Position numbers and translations under genes: made by a program. Under the pieces are notes generated by a model that had not been told where the DNA came from, searched no databases, and saw only the letters and a program-made list of their open reading frames with translations. A DNA stretch of 64,000 nt from Climacteris rufus (Eukaryota > Chordata > Aves > Passeriformes > Climacteridae). The stretch lies in contig VZRZ01003083.1 in the NCBI GenBank assembly GCA_013398175.1, positions 775,706 to 839,705 of the forward strand. Direction: 5' to 3'. Positions within the stretch are counted from its first letter, which is position 1. Each line of letters starts with the position of its first letter. Below are positions 37,415-48,199 of this stretch, one piece after another.

Positions 37415-39205
37415 TTAGGTGTTTGAGGAAGAAAGCATGGCTCCTAAAGATAGCCGTCAGAAGAGTTAAGTCAATATAATGAGAAGGTACCAATGTAAAC
37501 ACCAGTAAACAGAAAAAGTGAGTAATTTCCTTAAGACCTTTTTTTTTTTTATCCCGCCACTGTTTCTGGGATGGGAGAACTGTATGCTGTTCTTCAAGAT
37601 GAACTGGGTCTTAGGGACTTGGTATGACCCTATATGAGTTCACAGATTTACCTCACATATTTCTCTTGGAAAGACTTCTGGAAATGTCATTGCATTCATT
37701 TTATTTTTGCAATCAAACTTTGAGACAACATAAAACTGCTTGAAGTGATGGCTCTGGCTTCCCAGAGGTACTATGCTGTCATATCCAATGCCCCTCTGAG
37801 AATTTAGGTGACTTAAATGTGTCACAGGACCCTGCCACTCTCTTCAGAGGCTTGTCACTTCATTGTGGGATGGAAGTGAAGGCAGCAACTAAAATCGTTT
37901 ATGGAGAAGGATACTCAACAGACTCTTACTGTCTCTATTCTAATCCTTTAACTCCTCTTCCAAGTCTAAGTTTCATATTCCAGCCAGCTTCCTGTCCTTC
38001 AGACCTCGGAGTCTGGACTTCTCTGAGTTTTATGGCTCGTGTGCCTGCAAAAACAGTGGTCTGCACTTGCCTGTGTGCTCAGTAGCTGTACTCAGATATT
38101 GTACCAAGACTGTGTAAAGAATCTGATAAGGAATTAGAAAGATACATGAGTCAGATATATGTCTCACTAATCAGAGTTGGAAAAAAAAAAGAAATAACTC
38201 AGTTTTCTACAAGGAAACTTTCTCACTTGTGAGCTCAAAATCCTGCCTTCATTTCAATTTTTTTTCCTGTTGTCCCTTTCCCTTCTTTGTTGTCCCTTGA
38301 CTGTATGATTCTACAGCAAACTATTTCAAGTACTTCTCAGAAATAATGTATTCAGATTACATTTTTCCTGGAAAGAAAAAATGAAAATATATGGCATGTC
38401 AAATAATGTATTTTATCTGTCATCTAAACTGTACAATTTTGTAATATTCTTTTATATTTTGTAACATTAACATGCATTTTAGACACTGTGCCACATATTT
38501 CAGACACCTGCTGTCTGGGATGTAGCATGCCAGATCAACTCATGCTGTAACAACTTCTTAGTTATTTTTGCTGTCTTGTAAGATGATGAAACTTACAGCC
38601 CAGGTTGTTGCTTTTCTTGACTTGTATTACGTGGTGGAAACCATGGGAATCAAATGGTTTTTACATAACCATGTGGTTAGAAAGAGAAACAGGAGGTGAC
38701 TTGAATCAGAAAGATATAGTGCATATGAAATAGTGTCATACTCCCTTTCTCAGTTGCCAGGTATCCCAAAACAGACCTCTTGCAGATATTGTGAATCCTG
38801 TGCACCATAAGGCAGTTGAACTTGCTTGGGTTGGAACAGCACAATTTTCTGGAAGCTTAACTTGTCACATAGGTCCTCTCTCATTCCTAAGGGGGAACAA
38901 GTGTGTGGTGTAGGGAGAGATGTTCATGTGAAGCAGATCTAGGGCTTGGGCTGAATGCTGGACTCAGTCCATGTGAAGTTGGGGTGGTCTGATTTGTACA
39001 GTGCAGTACATGTGTATTGCTCTGAAGTCATGGGCACATCAGGCTGTTGGAGGTGGAAGCCACTAACTGTACAGGACATGTAACAAAGTCAATTGGCAGT
39101 GTCTTAAGTCTACTTTGCACAAGTGAAAGTGGTCTGGCAGAGTAGGAGGCAAACATGGAGAGATGTGAAAGGACTTCTTATTGTCTTGTCTCTGATGGTC
39201 TTTTT
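37415..39205. other. Unique-looking non-coding DNA
   Basis: I see no gene or repeat apart from short T/A runs (37546-37557, 38180-38190). The 12-mer AAATAATGTATT occurs twice exactly 60 bases apart (38341 and 38401), probably by chance. Confidence 0.55.
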
Positions 39206-39207
39206 AG

Positions 39208-39462
39208 GATCATAGACTCAGAATGGTTTAGGTTGGAAGGGACCTGAAAGATAATCTCATTCCAACTTCTTGCCTTTGGCAGGGACACCTTGCATAGATC
39301 AGGTTGCTCAGATATCCATTCAGCCTGGTCTTAAACACTTCAGGGATGGGTCATCCACAGTTTCTCTGGGCAACCTATTCCAGTGCTTCTCCACTCTGAT
39401 AGTAAAGAATTTCTTCCTGATATCTAATCTAAACCTACTCTCTCTCAGTTTGAAGAGAATTT
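39208..39462 (-). mobile_element. CR1 LINE 3' end, 5'-truncated
   Basis: This starts on the + strand with GATCATAGACTCAGAATGG, a degraded form of the reversed CR1 terminal octamers. It then has GGTTTAGGTTGGAAGGGACC, CATTCCAACTTCTTGCC, GGGCAACCTATTCCAGTGC and TTCTTCCTGATATCTAATC, all characteristic of CR1 3' regions. The element is therefore on the minus strand with its 3' end near 39208. About 255 bases remain and nothing is coded. It keeps the core blocks better than the copy at 14.8 kb, suggesting a somewhat younger insertion. Confidence 0.93.
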
Positions 39463-39464
39463 GC

Positions 39465-41555
39465 TGTCTCCTGAGTGTTCATCTCTGTTGCTCAGCAAGA
39501 AGGACAGAGCTCTGGTGCTGGATGAGACTGTAGACAGATGCACCTGTGCCCTGCAGGGAGGCACAGGACTGAAAGTTCCCTGTGTCTGCAACTCTTGTTT
39601 ATAGCCAGACAAATGACAAGGCTGGTCTGGCCTTTCTGCATATTTGTCAAAGCCTCCTGCTACCTTGAAATATTAATGTCTTTTAGAGATAAATTGCCAC
39701 AGGAAGATGTGGACAGCTTGAGACACAATAAACAGGAATTTGGCCCTCTCTCTAAATAAATCTAAAATGCTTCAAGTCTTAAAACTCAATTGAGTTTTCC
39801 TTGGTTTTGAAGAAAATTTCTTCCTAATTTCATCCAGTTGGAAATACCAAGAAGAAAGTGCAAGCTTAGGTATTTTTGAGACATGAAATTTCAATAAGTA
39901 CCCAGAGTTCATTAAAAGAACAAGTTAACATACTTAGTTGTCTCAAAGGACATGAATCAGCACAACGGCTTTGGGATACATTATGAGAGTCCAATTATAG
40001 CACAGAGATGCTTGTCCATCTCTGCTTTAAACCTGGCTCTAATAGGTACGGAAGACTCTGGTTTACTATTTAAAAACACCGTGTAACACATTGCTGGGTA
40101 GACTTTAGCCATGGACATAACAGAAGTTGTCATTTCCATTTTGTTCTTTATATAGAAAAAATAGTAGTGGATGAGAACATGTGATTCCAGGGGCCCACAC
40201 CAACACAGCCTTGAAGATAAGATGCCAGGGATGCCGACAGAACAAGCACGGCTCAAGAGATAATGAAATGAGCAGCTTCTGCCCATCTGTTTCCATGCCT
40301 CAGACAAATCCTGGCCCTACTCCGGGACTCTTTGTAGTGGAATAAACAGCTTTTCTCCTAGGAAACACTGAACAAACCACCTGGCTGCTTTGTGTGAATG
40401 AGATTCAGATATTAAGAGCCTTCAACAACCTTTCAGTTCGTCTGGACTATCAAAAAATTCTGCCTCTTTTCCTCACTCCATTGATCAACCGATGCACCAC
40501 AGCTGACTCTAGACCCCATTGTCTCCTGTCCAGAAAGGAGAAAAAATTTTTCTTTCTGTGTGACATTTTGCAGACAGCTGCATTCTTCTTTGCAAGCTGC
40601 AAGTTCATACTTAGACTATTATTCACCCACCTGAAAAATGAGAATTCAAATTGGAAGTGTTTAGTCGATTTCTAAATGTGTGCCCTGGAGGAGGCTCTCC
40701 GTTTAGTGAAATCTGCCAGAAAATAAACCGGCAACTCGGGTACTCCTATATAGTTTCTGTGGGCAGGTGGGCTTTAGACACCATGAAGATTAAACCAACA
40801 CCTAATGTGATGATGCTTTTTTATTATATCCAAAGTAATATTTTGAACTGACTCCAGACTTTTACTTTCAATGAAAATATAGCTTAATTTAGAATTAAAA
40901 TAGATGAAGCTAAGTGCATCTGGGAAATAGGTACAAGTATGCATCTAGTCTTCTAGTATAAATCAATTCCTGTTGTTTAGGCTGGCTAAATAAAAGAGCA
41001 TGCAAATATCTCCATCAATGTCCACATTGTGGTTATATAGTGTACAGAGAAAAAAAAAAAGAAAATAAAAAAGTGCTTGAACACGCAAATTCCTGAAATA
41101 AAAATCAAGCTTTCAGCATGTGAGTAAGATACTGGTACCACTGGGAAAGGGTTAGAACAACAAAACATCTTGGTCTTTCTGTTAGATCTTTTTCACAGGC
41201 ATTCTTGCAACATCAGAAGCCAAGCTTTACTGGCTCTCTTGTATGAAGACAGACATTTTCTATTCAGAAGGAAGTTGAGAGACTTTATTAGCTGATGCTT
41301 GCAACCCCACAAAATGGTCATGTCATTGCAATCAATTCATTGCAGTCCCGGTAGCACATTAAGGGAGGTATGGTGAGATAGCACTAGTGCTCTTCTTCCC
41401 ATGGGCTCTGGGGCTGTGATGCCAAAGGGAGATGGAAGCAGTGGGGTAAAGGGCTCTCACATGCTGCTCAATAAGAAATGATTCCAATATATTTAACGGC
41501 TTATATGCAACTCTTGTGTCACTGCTGCACAGTGAATCTGTACATCCCAAACAGC
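39465..41555. other. Unique-looking non-coding DNA
   Basis: I see no gene or named repeat between the CR1 end and the next LTR. A-rich runs occur at 41050-41072. Confidence 0.55.
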
Positions 41556-41559
41556 TCTG

Positions 41560-42190
41560 CCTGGCTAGTGAGGGGATGTACTGGCAAGGTCTTGGAGGGA
41601 TACAGAAGCAGCTTCGGAGAAAACCTGCCAGAAACTTCTCCCATATCCAACAGAGCCCATGCCAGTTGGCTCCAAGACAAACCTGCTGCTGATCAAGGAT
41701 GAGCCCTCCAGTGATGGTGGTAGCACCTCTGGGGTAATGTATTTAAAAAGGGGGAAAATCCCTTCTTAAATACTGCACAACAGCAGCTGGAGAGGTGAGC
41801 GAGAATATGTGAGAGAAACAGCTCTGCAGACAGTGAAGAAAGCACACATTCGCTGTCCCCCTGAGCCATTGAGGGAAGGAGGTAGAGAAAATTGTGAGTA
41901 CAGTTAAGCCTGAGAAGAAGAGACAGGTGGGCTAAAGGTTTTTTAATATTTAGTTTTTATTTCTTATTATTCTGCTCTGATTTAATTGTTAATAAATTAA
42001 ACTAATTTCCTCAAGTCAAGTATGTTTTGCCCGTGACAGCAATTGGTGAGTGATATTTCCCTGTGCTTATCTCAACCCATGACCCTTTTATAGTATAGTC
42101 TCTCTCCTGTTTAGCTGAGGAGAAGAGTGACAGAGAAGTTTTATTGGGTATCTGGGCTGGCATTCAGCAGGAGTCACCCACCCCACCGCA
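41560..42190 (+). mobile_element. ERVL-like LTR, 5' boundary unclear
   Basis: The 3' half is very characteristic of an abundant avian ERVL LTR: TTTAGTTTTTATTTCTTATT, GATTTAATTGTTAATAAATT, TTTTGCCCGTGACAGCAATT, and a terminus CACCCACCCCACCGCA ending at 42190. AATAAA is at 41991-41996. A TATA-like ATTTAAAAA is at 41741-41749, in the same orientation. The upstream part (GCCAGTTGGCTCCAAGA at about 41652, AATATGTGAGAGAAACA at about 41804) also fits the family as I remember it, but the middle seems shortened. I cannot find a TG start matching the 3' end, so the copy may be 5'-truncated and 41560 is approximate. No viral genes are present. Confidence 0.8.
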
Positions 42191-42718
42191 GGAAAACCAC
42201 AGCTGGTGGGGATGGCCAAGGTGTAGGAAATGATACCCTATGGGAATAGCTATGTTGTAGAGGGCAGGGAGATGACGCCATGGCCATTTGTAGACTCTTT
42301 GGTTTTGTTTTTCCCCTCGTTGATCTCTTCCAGGATAGTTCTTTTTGGGGTACACTCTGATCGGATGGCTTTGTTATTATTTTTTTACAACAGCCATTTG
42401 AAACTTACCAAGTGAACAGGCACAGGAAGTTAGCAGAGTTTATGTTCTCAGAGAAGCTGAGGCGAGATGTTGACAGCTGGACTCTGTCTCTATTCATTTT
42501 AAATTCCAAGTATAAGTGCTGTACTTTGGGGCAGGGTACAGAGCACAGATGCTGAACCTCTGTTAACGTGTTAATGTGCTCAGCCTTGAGTGTGAAGTGA
42601 CAGTTGATGCCCTTGTCCTCATGTAATAATACTGACCCTGCAAGCAAAGAGCCCAAATTCTGAGTCAGGGTGAATTTAACTTTGTGAATCTGAATGTTTG
42701 CCCTGCTGGACTGGGATC
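42191..42718. other. Spacer between two LTRs
   Basis: About 530 bases with no recognisable gene or repeat, separating the ERVL-like LTR and the ERVK-like LTR. It could hold diverged retroviral sequence, but I see no recognisable motif. Confidence 0.4.
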
Positions 42719-43041
42719 TGTGACAGTTATTGCCCTGACTTTTGCAGTTCTGGATGTCGTCATTCTTTTGTAGCTAGTTTCTCACATCCTTCTATGTAAA
42801 CATGGCCATGTTACTGTAACTGTATCTTATCATTTACATTCCTTTCTCCTGGACATAGAACTTTGATGGACATTTCCCTTGACCACTGTGATTGAGGGAG
42901 GAAGAACTAATTTCCTCCAATGAATAGTGATTTCTAAATGTATATAAAATAAAGAAGGCGGGTCTTGCTCGCCCTTCCTTCTCTCTCCTCCTTGCTGGTA
43001 ACAGGTGTCTCTGTCTCTTCTTTTGTGTCGTTACTGCGACA
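42719..43041 (+). mobile_element. ERVK/alpharetrovirus-like solo LTR
   Basis: The proposed ends are TGTGACAGTTATTG (42719) and TCGTTACTGCGACA (43041), which are imperfect inverted complements. A TATA box (TATATAAA, 42941) runs directly into AATAAA (42948-42953). A C/T-rich segment follows, then a short U5. A polyadenylation signal placed in U3 next to the TATA box, with a very short R, is the arrangement known from alpha- and beta-retroviral LTRs. The flanks (GGGATC before, GACAGT after) do not form a duplication, so the start may be misplaced. Length is about 323 bases. No coding region is attached. Confidence 0.6.
42941..42953 (+). promoter_or_regulatory. Overlapping TATA box and polyadenylation signal of the ERVK-like LTR
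   Basis: TATATAAAATAAA combines a TATA box (42941-42948) with AATAAA (42948-42953), sharing bases. This compact layout places both transcription start and RNA end a short distance downstream, near 42970. Confidence 0.55.
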
Positions 43042-43995
43042 GACAGTTTTTTCATCTGTTTGGAATTTCAGGCTCTAGCCCAGCAAAAGAAAATCTTGCT
43101 GTGTCTCAAATGATGGTGAAAGCCCAGATCGCAGTCTAATTTCTGCTCTGAGGTTTTCAGCACTTTCGAGTCTCCTTTCCCCCATGTCAACACAATTTGA
43201 ACATTTAGCCTTCTTGTGTGGTCTAAGGAGAAAGACTGGCACCTCTCAAAGGCTGTGAACACATGTGACTCTGAAATTTTGCTGAAGTGAGATGAAATCA
43301 GCTGTCTGAGGCTTGGCTGTAAGAGGGACAGAGGTGGTTGCCTGGAGTGCAGAGAACAGACAGATGAGGGGCACAACTCACCATCACTTTCTTAGGTTCT
43401 GTCTTCTGCTCAGCCCTAACACTAACTTTTGGCTCAGGCTAAGACACCCACTTCTGGTCCATAACAAAAACTTACTCTCAGCATTGATCTCTTCATTGCT
43501 CCAACTTACCTTTTGCTCCTCAGTCCCAGCCCTACTTCAGTGTGTAGGCCATTGAATGTGATTCAACTTTTGTAGAGAAAATGACAGTTCTCCAGGGCTT
43601 ATTTTCCTCTTCCTTGTGTCAGTGAGGCATAACTGTCGAAATCCAATTCATTGTACTGGGACCACCACCCCGGTCCTCTAGTGCAAATCAGGACATTTTC
43701 CTTGTAGGGGACAGGTTAATAAGGATCTGAAAATAGTTTTTAGTTATGTGGGTGCATAATCTGAGGTGTAGGCAGCTGTGTGGCATTTTTGCCTTACCCT
43801 TTCTCTCAAAGGAGGGAATTTGCTGTTGTGCTCTGCAGAGATTTCCCTGCGTGAGTGTAGCTTCCGTCTGTTCAGTGATTCCAGCTCTCTGAGACTTCTC
43901 TGCTGTTGGGACAGTGTAGAAGGAGCCAGCTCTCAAGCACTGCTATGTTCTCTTGCTTGAGTAAGCACTGTTAATGTGATCAAAGGTAATAGAAG
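43042..43995. other. Non-coding spacer between LTRs
   Basis: No gene or named repeat was recognised. Frames of 60-102 codons on both strands overlap and have no domains. Confidence 0.5.
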
Positions 43996-44375
43996 TGTCA
44001 TGGTTTAGGACCGATGTTCCCCAATTTAGTGTTCCATCTAAAACACTCCCCACCTTGCACTGCAGCAGCCCGGAGAGGAGAATTAGAGGCACAAAGATAA
44101 AGATTACAGGTTGAGACAAGAACAACTTCCTGAAAACAGTAATGAAATAAGAAACAAGCAGTACAGCAACAACATTAAGAAAAAGGTGTACAAGAAAAGC
44201 AAACAGTTCACATGAAAAAATTCTCAGCATGTGGGAACTCATAATGCACAAATTGCTGCCACACTCCCCTCTTCTCCAGCAATGGTGTGGGGTGATATAG
44301 AATAACCTCTGGTCCCAGCCATGCCTCTTTTTGCCTACTGCAAAAATTAATCTTATCCTGGCTGGAACCAGGACA
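43996..44375 (-). mobile_element. Short ERVL-like solo LTR
   Basis: The + strand reads TGTCATGGTTTAGGACC at 43996 and GCTGGAACCAGGACA at 44375. The termini are inverted complements and match the TGTCCTGGTT...AAACCATGACA ends of common songbird ERVL LTRs, placing the LTR sense on the minus strand. The five bases outside are AGAAG (43991-43995) and GGAAG (44376-44380), a 5-bp target-site duplication with one change. ERVL insertions make 5-bp duplications, so both the ends and the family fit. It is 380 bases long with no internal genes. Confidence 0.85.
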
Positions 44376-47300
44376 GGAAGTTATCCCTAATTCTTTAAGA
44401 AGGACTCCTTCATTAATTAAAACCAAACGTGGATCATAAGAACTGAAATTTGGAGATAAATATTTCTGTCTTTCCCCACAGAATGTGTGTTCTACTGGAT
44501 CAATTCTTCAACAACTGTAGTTTCAGCTTTTGTCAAGGCACATGGCTAGCAGCAGCACTCAAATTTATAGCCACCCTTCTTAAATGGCTGACTGTCATCA
44601 TGGAAAGCAACTTGCAAGACCTACATACTTTGTCCTGATATGTTCTTTTTATAATAAACATTAAAGGATGTCAGAAGATCAGATTTTGCAGTTTGCAAAA
44701 TTCTAGGAACATTAAAAAGTGAAGACATTGTATGAACCCTCTCTGTTGCAATTGATGTGTCAACTGTATGATGTATTAGAAGAAAAAATAGATCTAGAGA
44801 GCTGTACTAAGGAGATCTGAACACACAAGTATCAAAACAATTAAGAAGAAAAAAATTGAGAGCTAGTGGTTACCCAGCTGCCAAATGCTAAATACTATCC
44901 AGGGGTTATTGACTATCTGATTAGAATGAAATGGAGCTGAAATGCAATTGATTCAGAAATAAACAATACATCTATTTAGGGTGATAGCCACAGAAAGTTA
45001 AGTGGTGAAAGAGTCCCCAGTCAATTTGTCAGAGGTTTCTACAGCAATAGCTCATATATATTTGGTATCTTCTTTCAGAATACACCTTCCCCCTACTCTG
45101 TACAAAAATGCAGCTTCCTACTTAATCTTTCTGAAATTGAAAAAGGCCTTGTATCTACCACAGAAAGTCACTCATCTTACGTCCATCAAGGACTCTACTT
45201 AGAGCAAGGAAAATAACATTAGCCTTAAAAGCTCATTTGTTTGCTTTCTCTGTACCTCTTGGTCTACTGGTTAGGACAGTATTTTCTTGCTTCGCAAACC
45301 TTCAGTTTACTTGCACTCACATACTTGTTTTTTTATTCCATTTAAACAATCTGAAAGAATAGAGGGAATTTGAGGGTCCATGCAAGATGCCTCTTCCTTA
45401 CAAGAAGTGTTCCTCCTTCCTGATGTTCCTTGGCTGGAAGACAGTTTTTCTTGGATTACCCATACAAGATTCCAGTGTCCTCTTTCCTCTGTCTGCAGCA
45501 GGATTATGACTTAATAATTACTCCTTTATATATGACTCCTCTTTATGCTGCTCTGGTAACCCTTGTGCCAAAACCCTGGAACTGTGCAGTTGAGGGAGCA
45601 GCCAAGTCAGCTCGCAGATCTCACAGGAAAATGGTTTCAAAAAGCCATGTTTTCAGCTGTATTTGCCCCATGATGTAGTTGGCTGCATGGCCAAAGGAAT
45701 GCTCATGTCAGAGCGAGGGCTGGGCAGGGGCAGGAACCACAGCGTTATCTTTTTAAGGTCAGTGGCGAGGTTAAGTCATTTAAGTAACTACATTTTAAGA
45801 GTTTCAGGAACATCATTGCTCCCTTCAGTCTTTAAGTGGTGTACATATTATAAGCTTCGTTTAATAACAACAGATCCTATTGCCCCATGTTTTCCGTATC
45901 TGATTTTATTAGGTCTCCTGCTTTAAACTTTGTGTCTATCAACTGCAATTACATAGTTAAAGAAGACAAAGGTCTTTTGGCTGGTATTTCTTACCTTTAG
46001 ATGGCCACTTCTATATTTATTTTTAAGTTGATTGATATTCTCATCTGCTGGCCCATAAGCTCCTGGGCTTAGTTTATGCTAATGACTGACAAATTTTGCA
46101 ATTCATTGAGAGCTAAGAACAGACTGTATTTGATGAAGAGTTCTGCTAACAATCTATATTACTCTCTCCCCAGTCTGTATTCTTTTGGGTAGAGAAGAAT
46201 CAAAAAAATTTTGCTTAAAATCTTAGCATATCTCAGTAGTTTAGAAAGAGCTCTATGGTACTGCTGTTAGAATTTTCTTCCAGAAAAATGAAATGGAATA
46301 AAATTGCATTTTACCTTGTATAACTTAAACTGTTGGCTTGTAGTTTGAGTGAAGAATAAGAATCTTATAAATGATGGCTAGATCTAGCTTTGTTCATAAA
46401 TAAAATAAACGTTTTAAAAAAATTAAAATAAAAGAAATCAAGCACATATTTAATAAGGCTCATTTTAAAAAGTGGACCATAGCAGACATCTAGCTGGGTG
46501 ATTAGCTGGGGAATTACAAAGGAAACATAAGATATCCATAGGTAGTGGAATCATAAACAGAAGTGAGGCCATGGCTTAACTACCTTTTGTAGCATTAAGG
46601 AGGTTAAGATAAGTTTAGAGGGTGATATGCAAATGACATTATAGGATTATTTTTATCTAACATAGGGAGTTGTATGGATATTTACCACCTAAAAGATAAA
46701 TCAAATTCAAACTACAAATGGTTTTCATTTTGCAGAAAGGTTAATTAACTACTGGAAGAATTTGTTCAGTTCTATGATGTGATCAGTATGTCTTGATGTC
46801 TTTACATGAAAAGATTTCTAAAATATATGTAATTAAATAAGAGTTATAAGCCCTTGAGTAGAACTATTTGATGAAATTTTATGGCTTGCATAAATCAGAC
46901 TCCAGAATCATAAGGGTGGGAGTCAACCTTGCAGTTTTACAGCCTAAACATACGATATAAGGGCTGAATTAACTGACTTAGTTTAGTCCAAAATGTTGTT
47001 CCCAGAATATTCTCAGGTCAGAGACTGTCATAAAAGGAGTATCAGCATAGAATGGAACAGAAAGAAATGCTTGTTTCTGGGACTGTCTAAAGTTAGGTTA
47101 ATAGGAGGATGACAGGGAATTATAAATTTTCTACAACATTTTAGGAAAAGAAGTAAAGGTCTAAGGGTCTTACAGCACTCAGCCTTCATTCAGGTGCCTT
47201 CACCTCATCCTGTGCAGGGACCTTCTGCTGAATGCTGAAGCTATGAACACACCCCTGTGAGCAGCAAGTTGATTCCCTCCTGGATTAACCGACTGATAAC

Positions 47301-48165
47301 CACCTTCAAGTCTTTAAACAGTCTGTGTCTGTGAGCTCCTCCTTTCCAGGTATCTCTGTTGATTTGTGCACTGTGGATTTCAAGAGGAGGGAAGTGTGTA
47401 GTCGGCTGATCTCCCTGAGCAGCGTGCTCTAAGAGCCCAGGGAGGTCTGAGGCTGTGGCTGAGAGAAGAAGGACCTGAAAAGGGGTGCACTTGTGCTCAG
47501 AAAGTATCATCTCAAGTTGAAAAAGCACAAGGGACAGTGAAGGGGGGCTAATCTATTACTAATTTGTGTGCGTACATGCCAAGGGCAAGTGTTGACTCTC
47601 TTGGTGAGACAGGACTCATCCTGCTTTCTCTTATGTGTATTTTCCTGTGTTTATTTTGAAAACGGGAGTTACCTTATTAAACGTCAATTTTGAGCCAAAA
47701 ATCCAGTAACTAATAAACTGTTGCACCTGGGACATAGGTACATTAAAACACTTTTAAGAAATTAAAGTTGTTTGATTGGGCCTTAAAATGACCTTCAGGC
47801 ATTTAGTGCCTTATGAAAACCTCCTCTACTTACAAAGCAGCCTAAAAAGGTTTCCTCGTAAGTGTGAATATGTTATTTTACTTTTAACAAGAAAAGCTGC
47901 TGGTACCATGCAGTGACTTTTTAAGCACTATTCTCTCTGAAGGATTTTACTGGATGCAAATGAAAGAAAAACGAGCTTTTCCAAACTGGGGAAAAAAATC
48001 ATTTTTGAATTCCAGGTATTTTAATCTTTCTGTTTTCCTTGCTTTTCATCTATGCCTAATAATATCAGAAAAGATTCCTATAATGTGGTTGCTATGGTAA
48101 AAGCAGACCTATGTCCCATCAGATAAATCTTGAACCATGATTAACTGTTTAATGTTACAAGAGCA
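44376..48165. other. Non-coding DNA, becoming AT-rich and stop-dense
   Basis: No gene or repeat family was recognised. From 45927 to 47240 no frame reaches 60 codons on either strand, reflecting high AT content. Confidence 0.55.
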
Positions 48166-48170
48166 AAGAA

Positions 48171-48195
48171 AGGTGTGAATAGCACGTTAACACCT
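48171..48195. promoter_or_regulatory. Inverted pair of T-box-like half sites
   Basis: AGGTGTGAA (48171-48179) and TTAACACCT (48187-48195) are inverted copies with one mismatch, separated by 7 bases. AGGTGTGA is the classic T-box half site, and the second arm read on the minus strand is AGGTGTTA. The pair sits in an AT-rich, stop-dense region of the kind in which distal enhancers occur. No expression evidence is possible from sequence alone. Confidence 0.3.
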
Positions 48196-48199
48196 TCAG

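Noticed and set aside
38341..38412. Exact 12-mer repeat 60 bases apart
   Set aside because: AT-rich words of this length recur by chance and the surrounding sequence is not duplicated.
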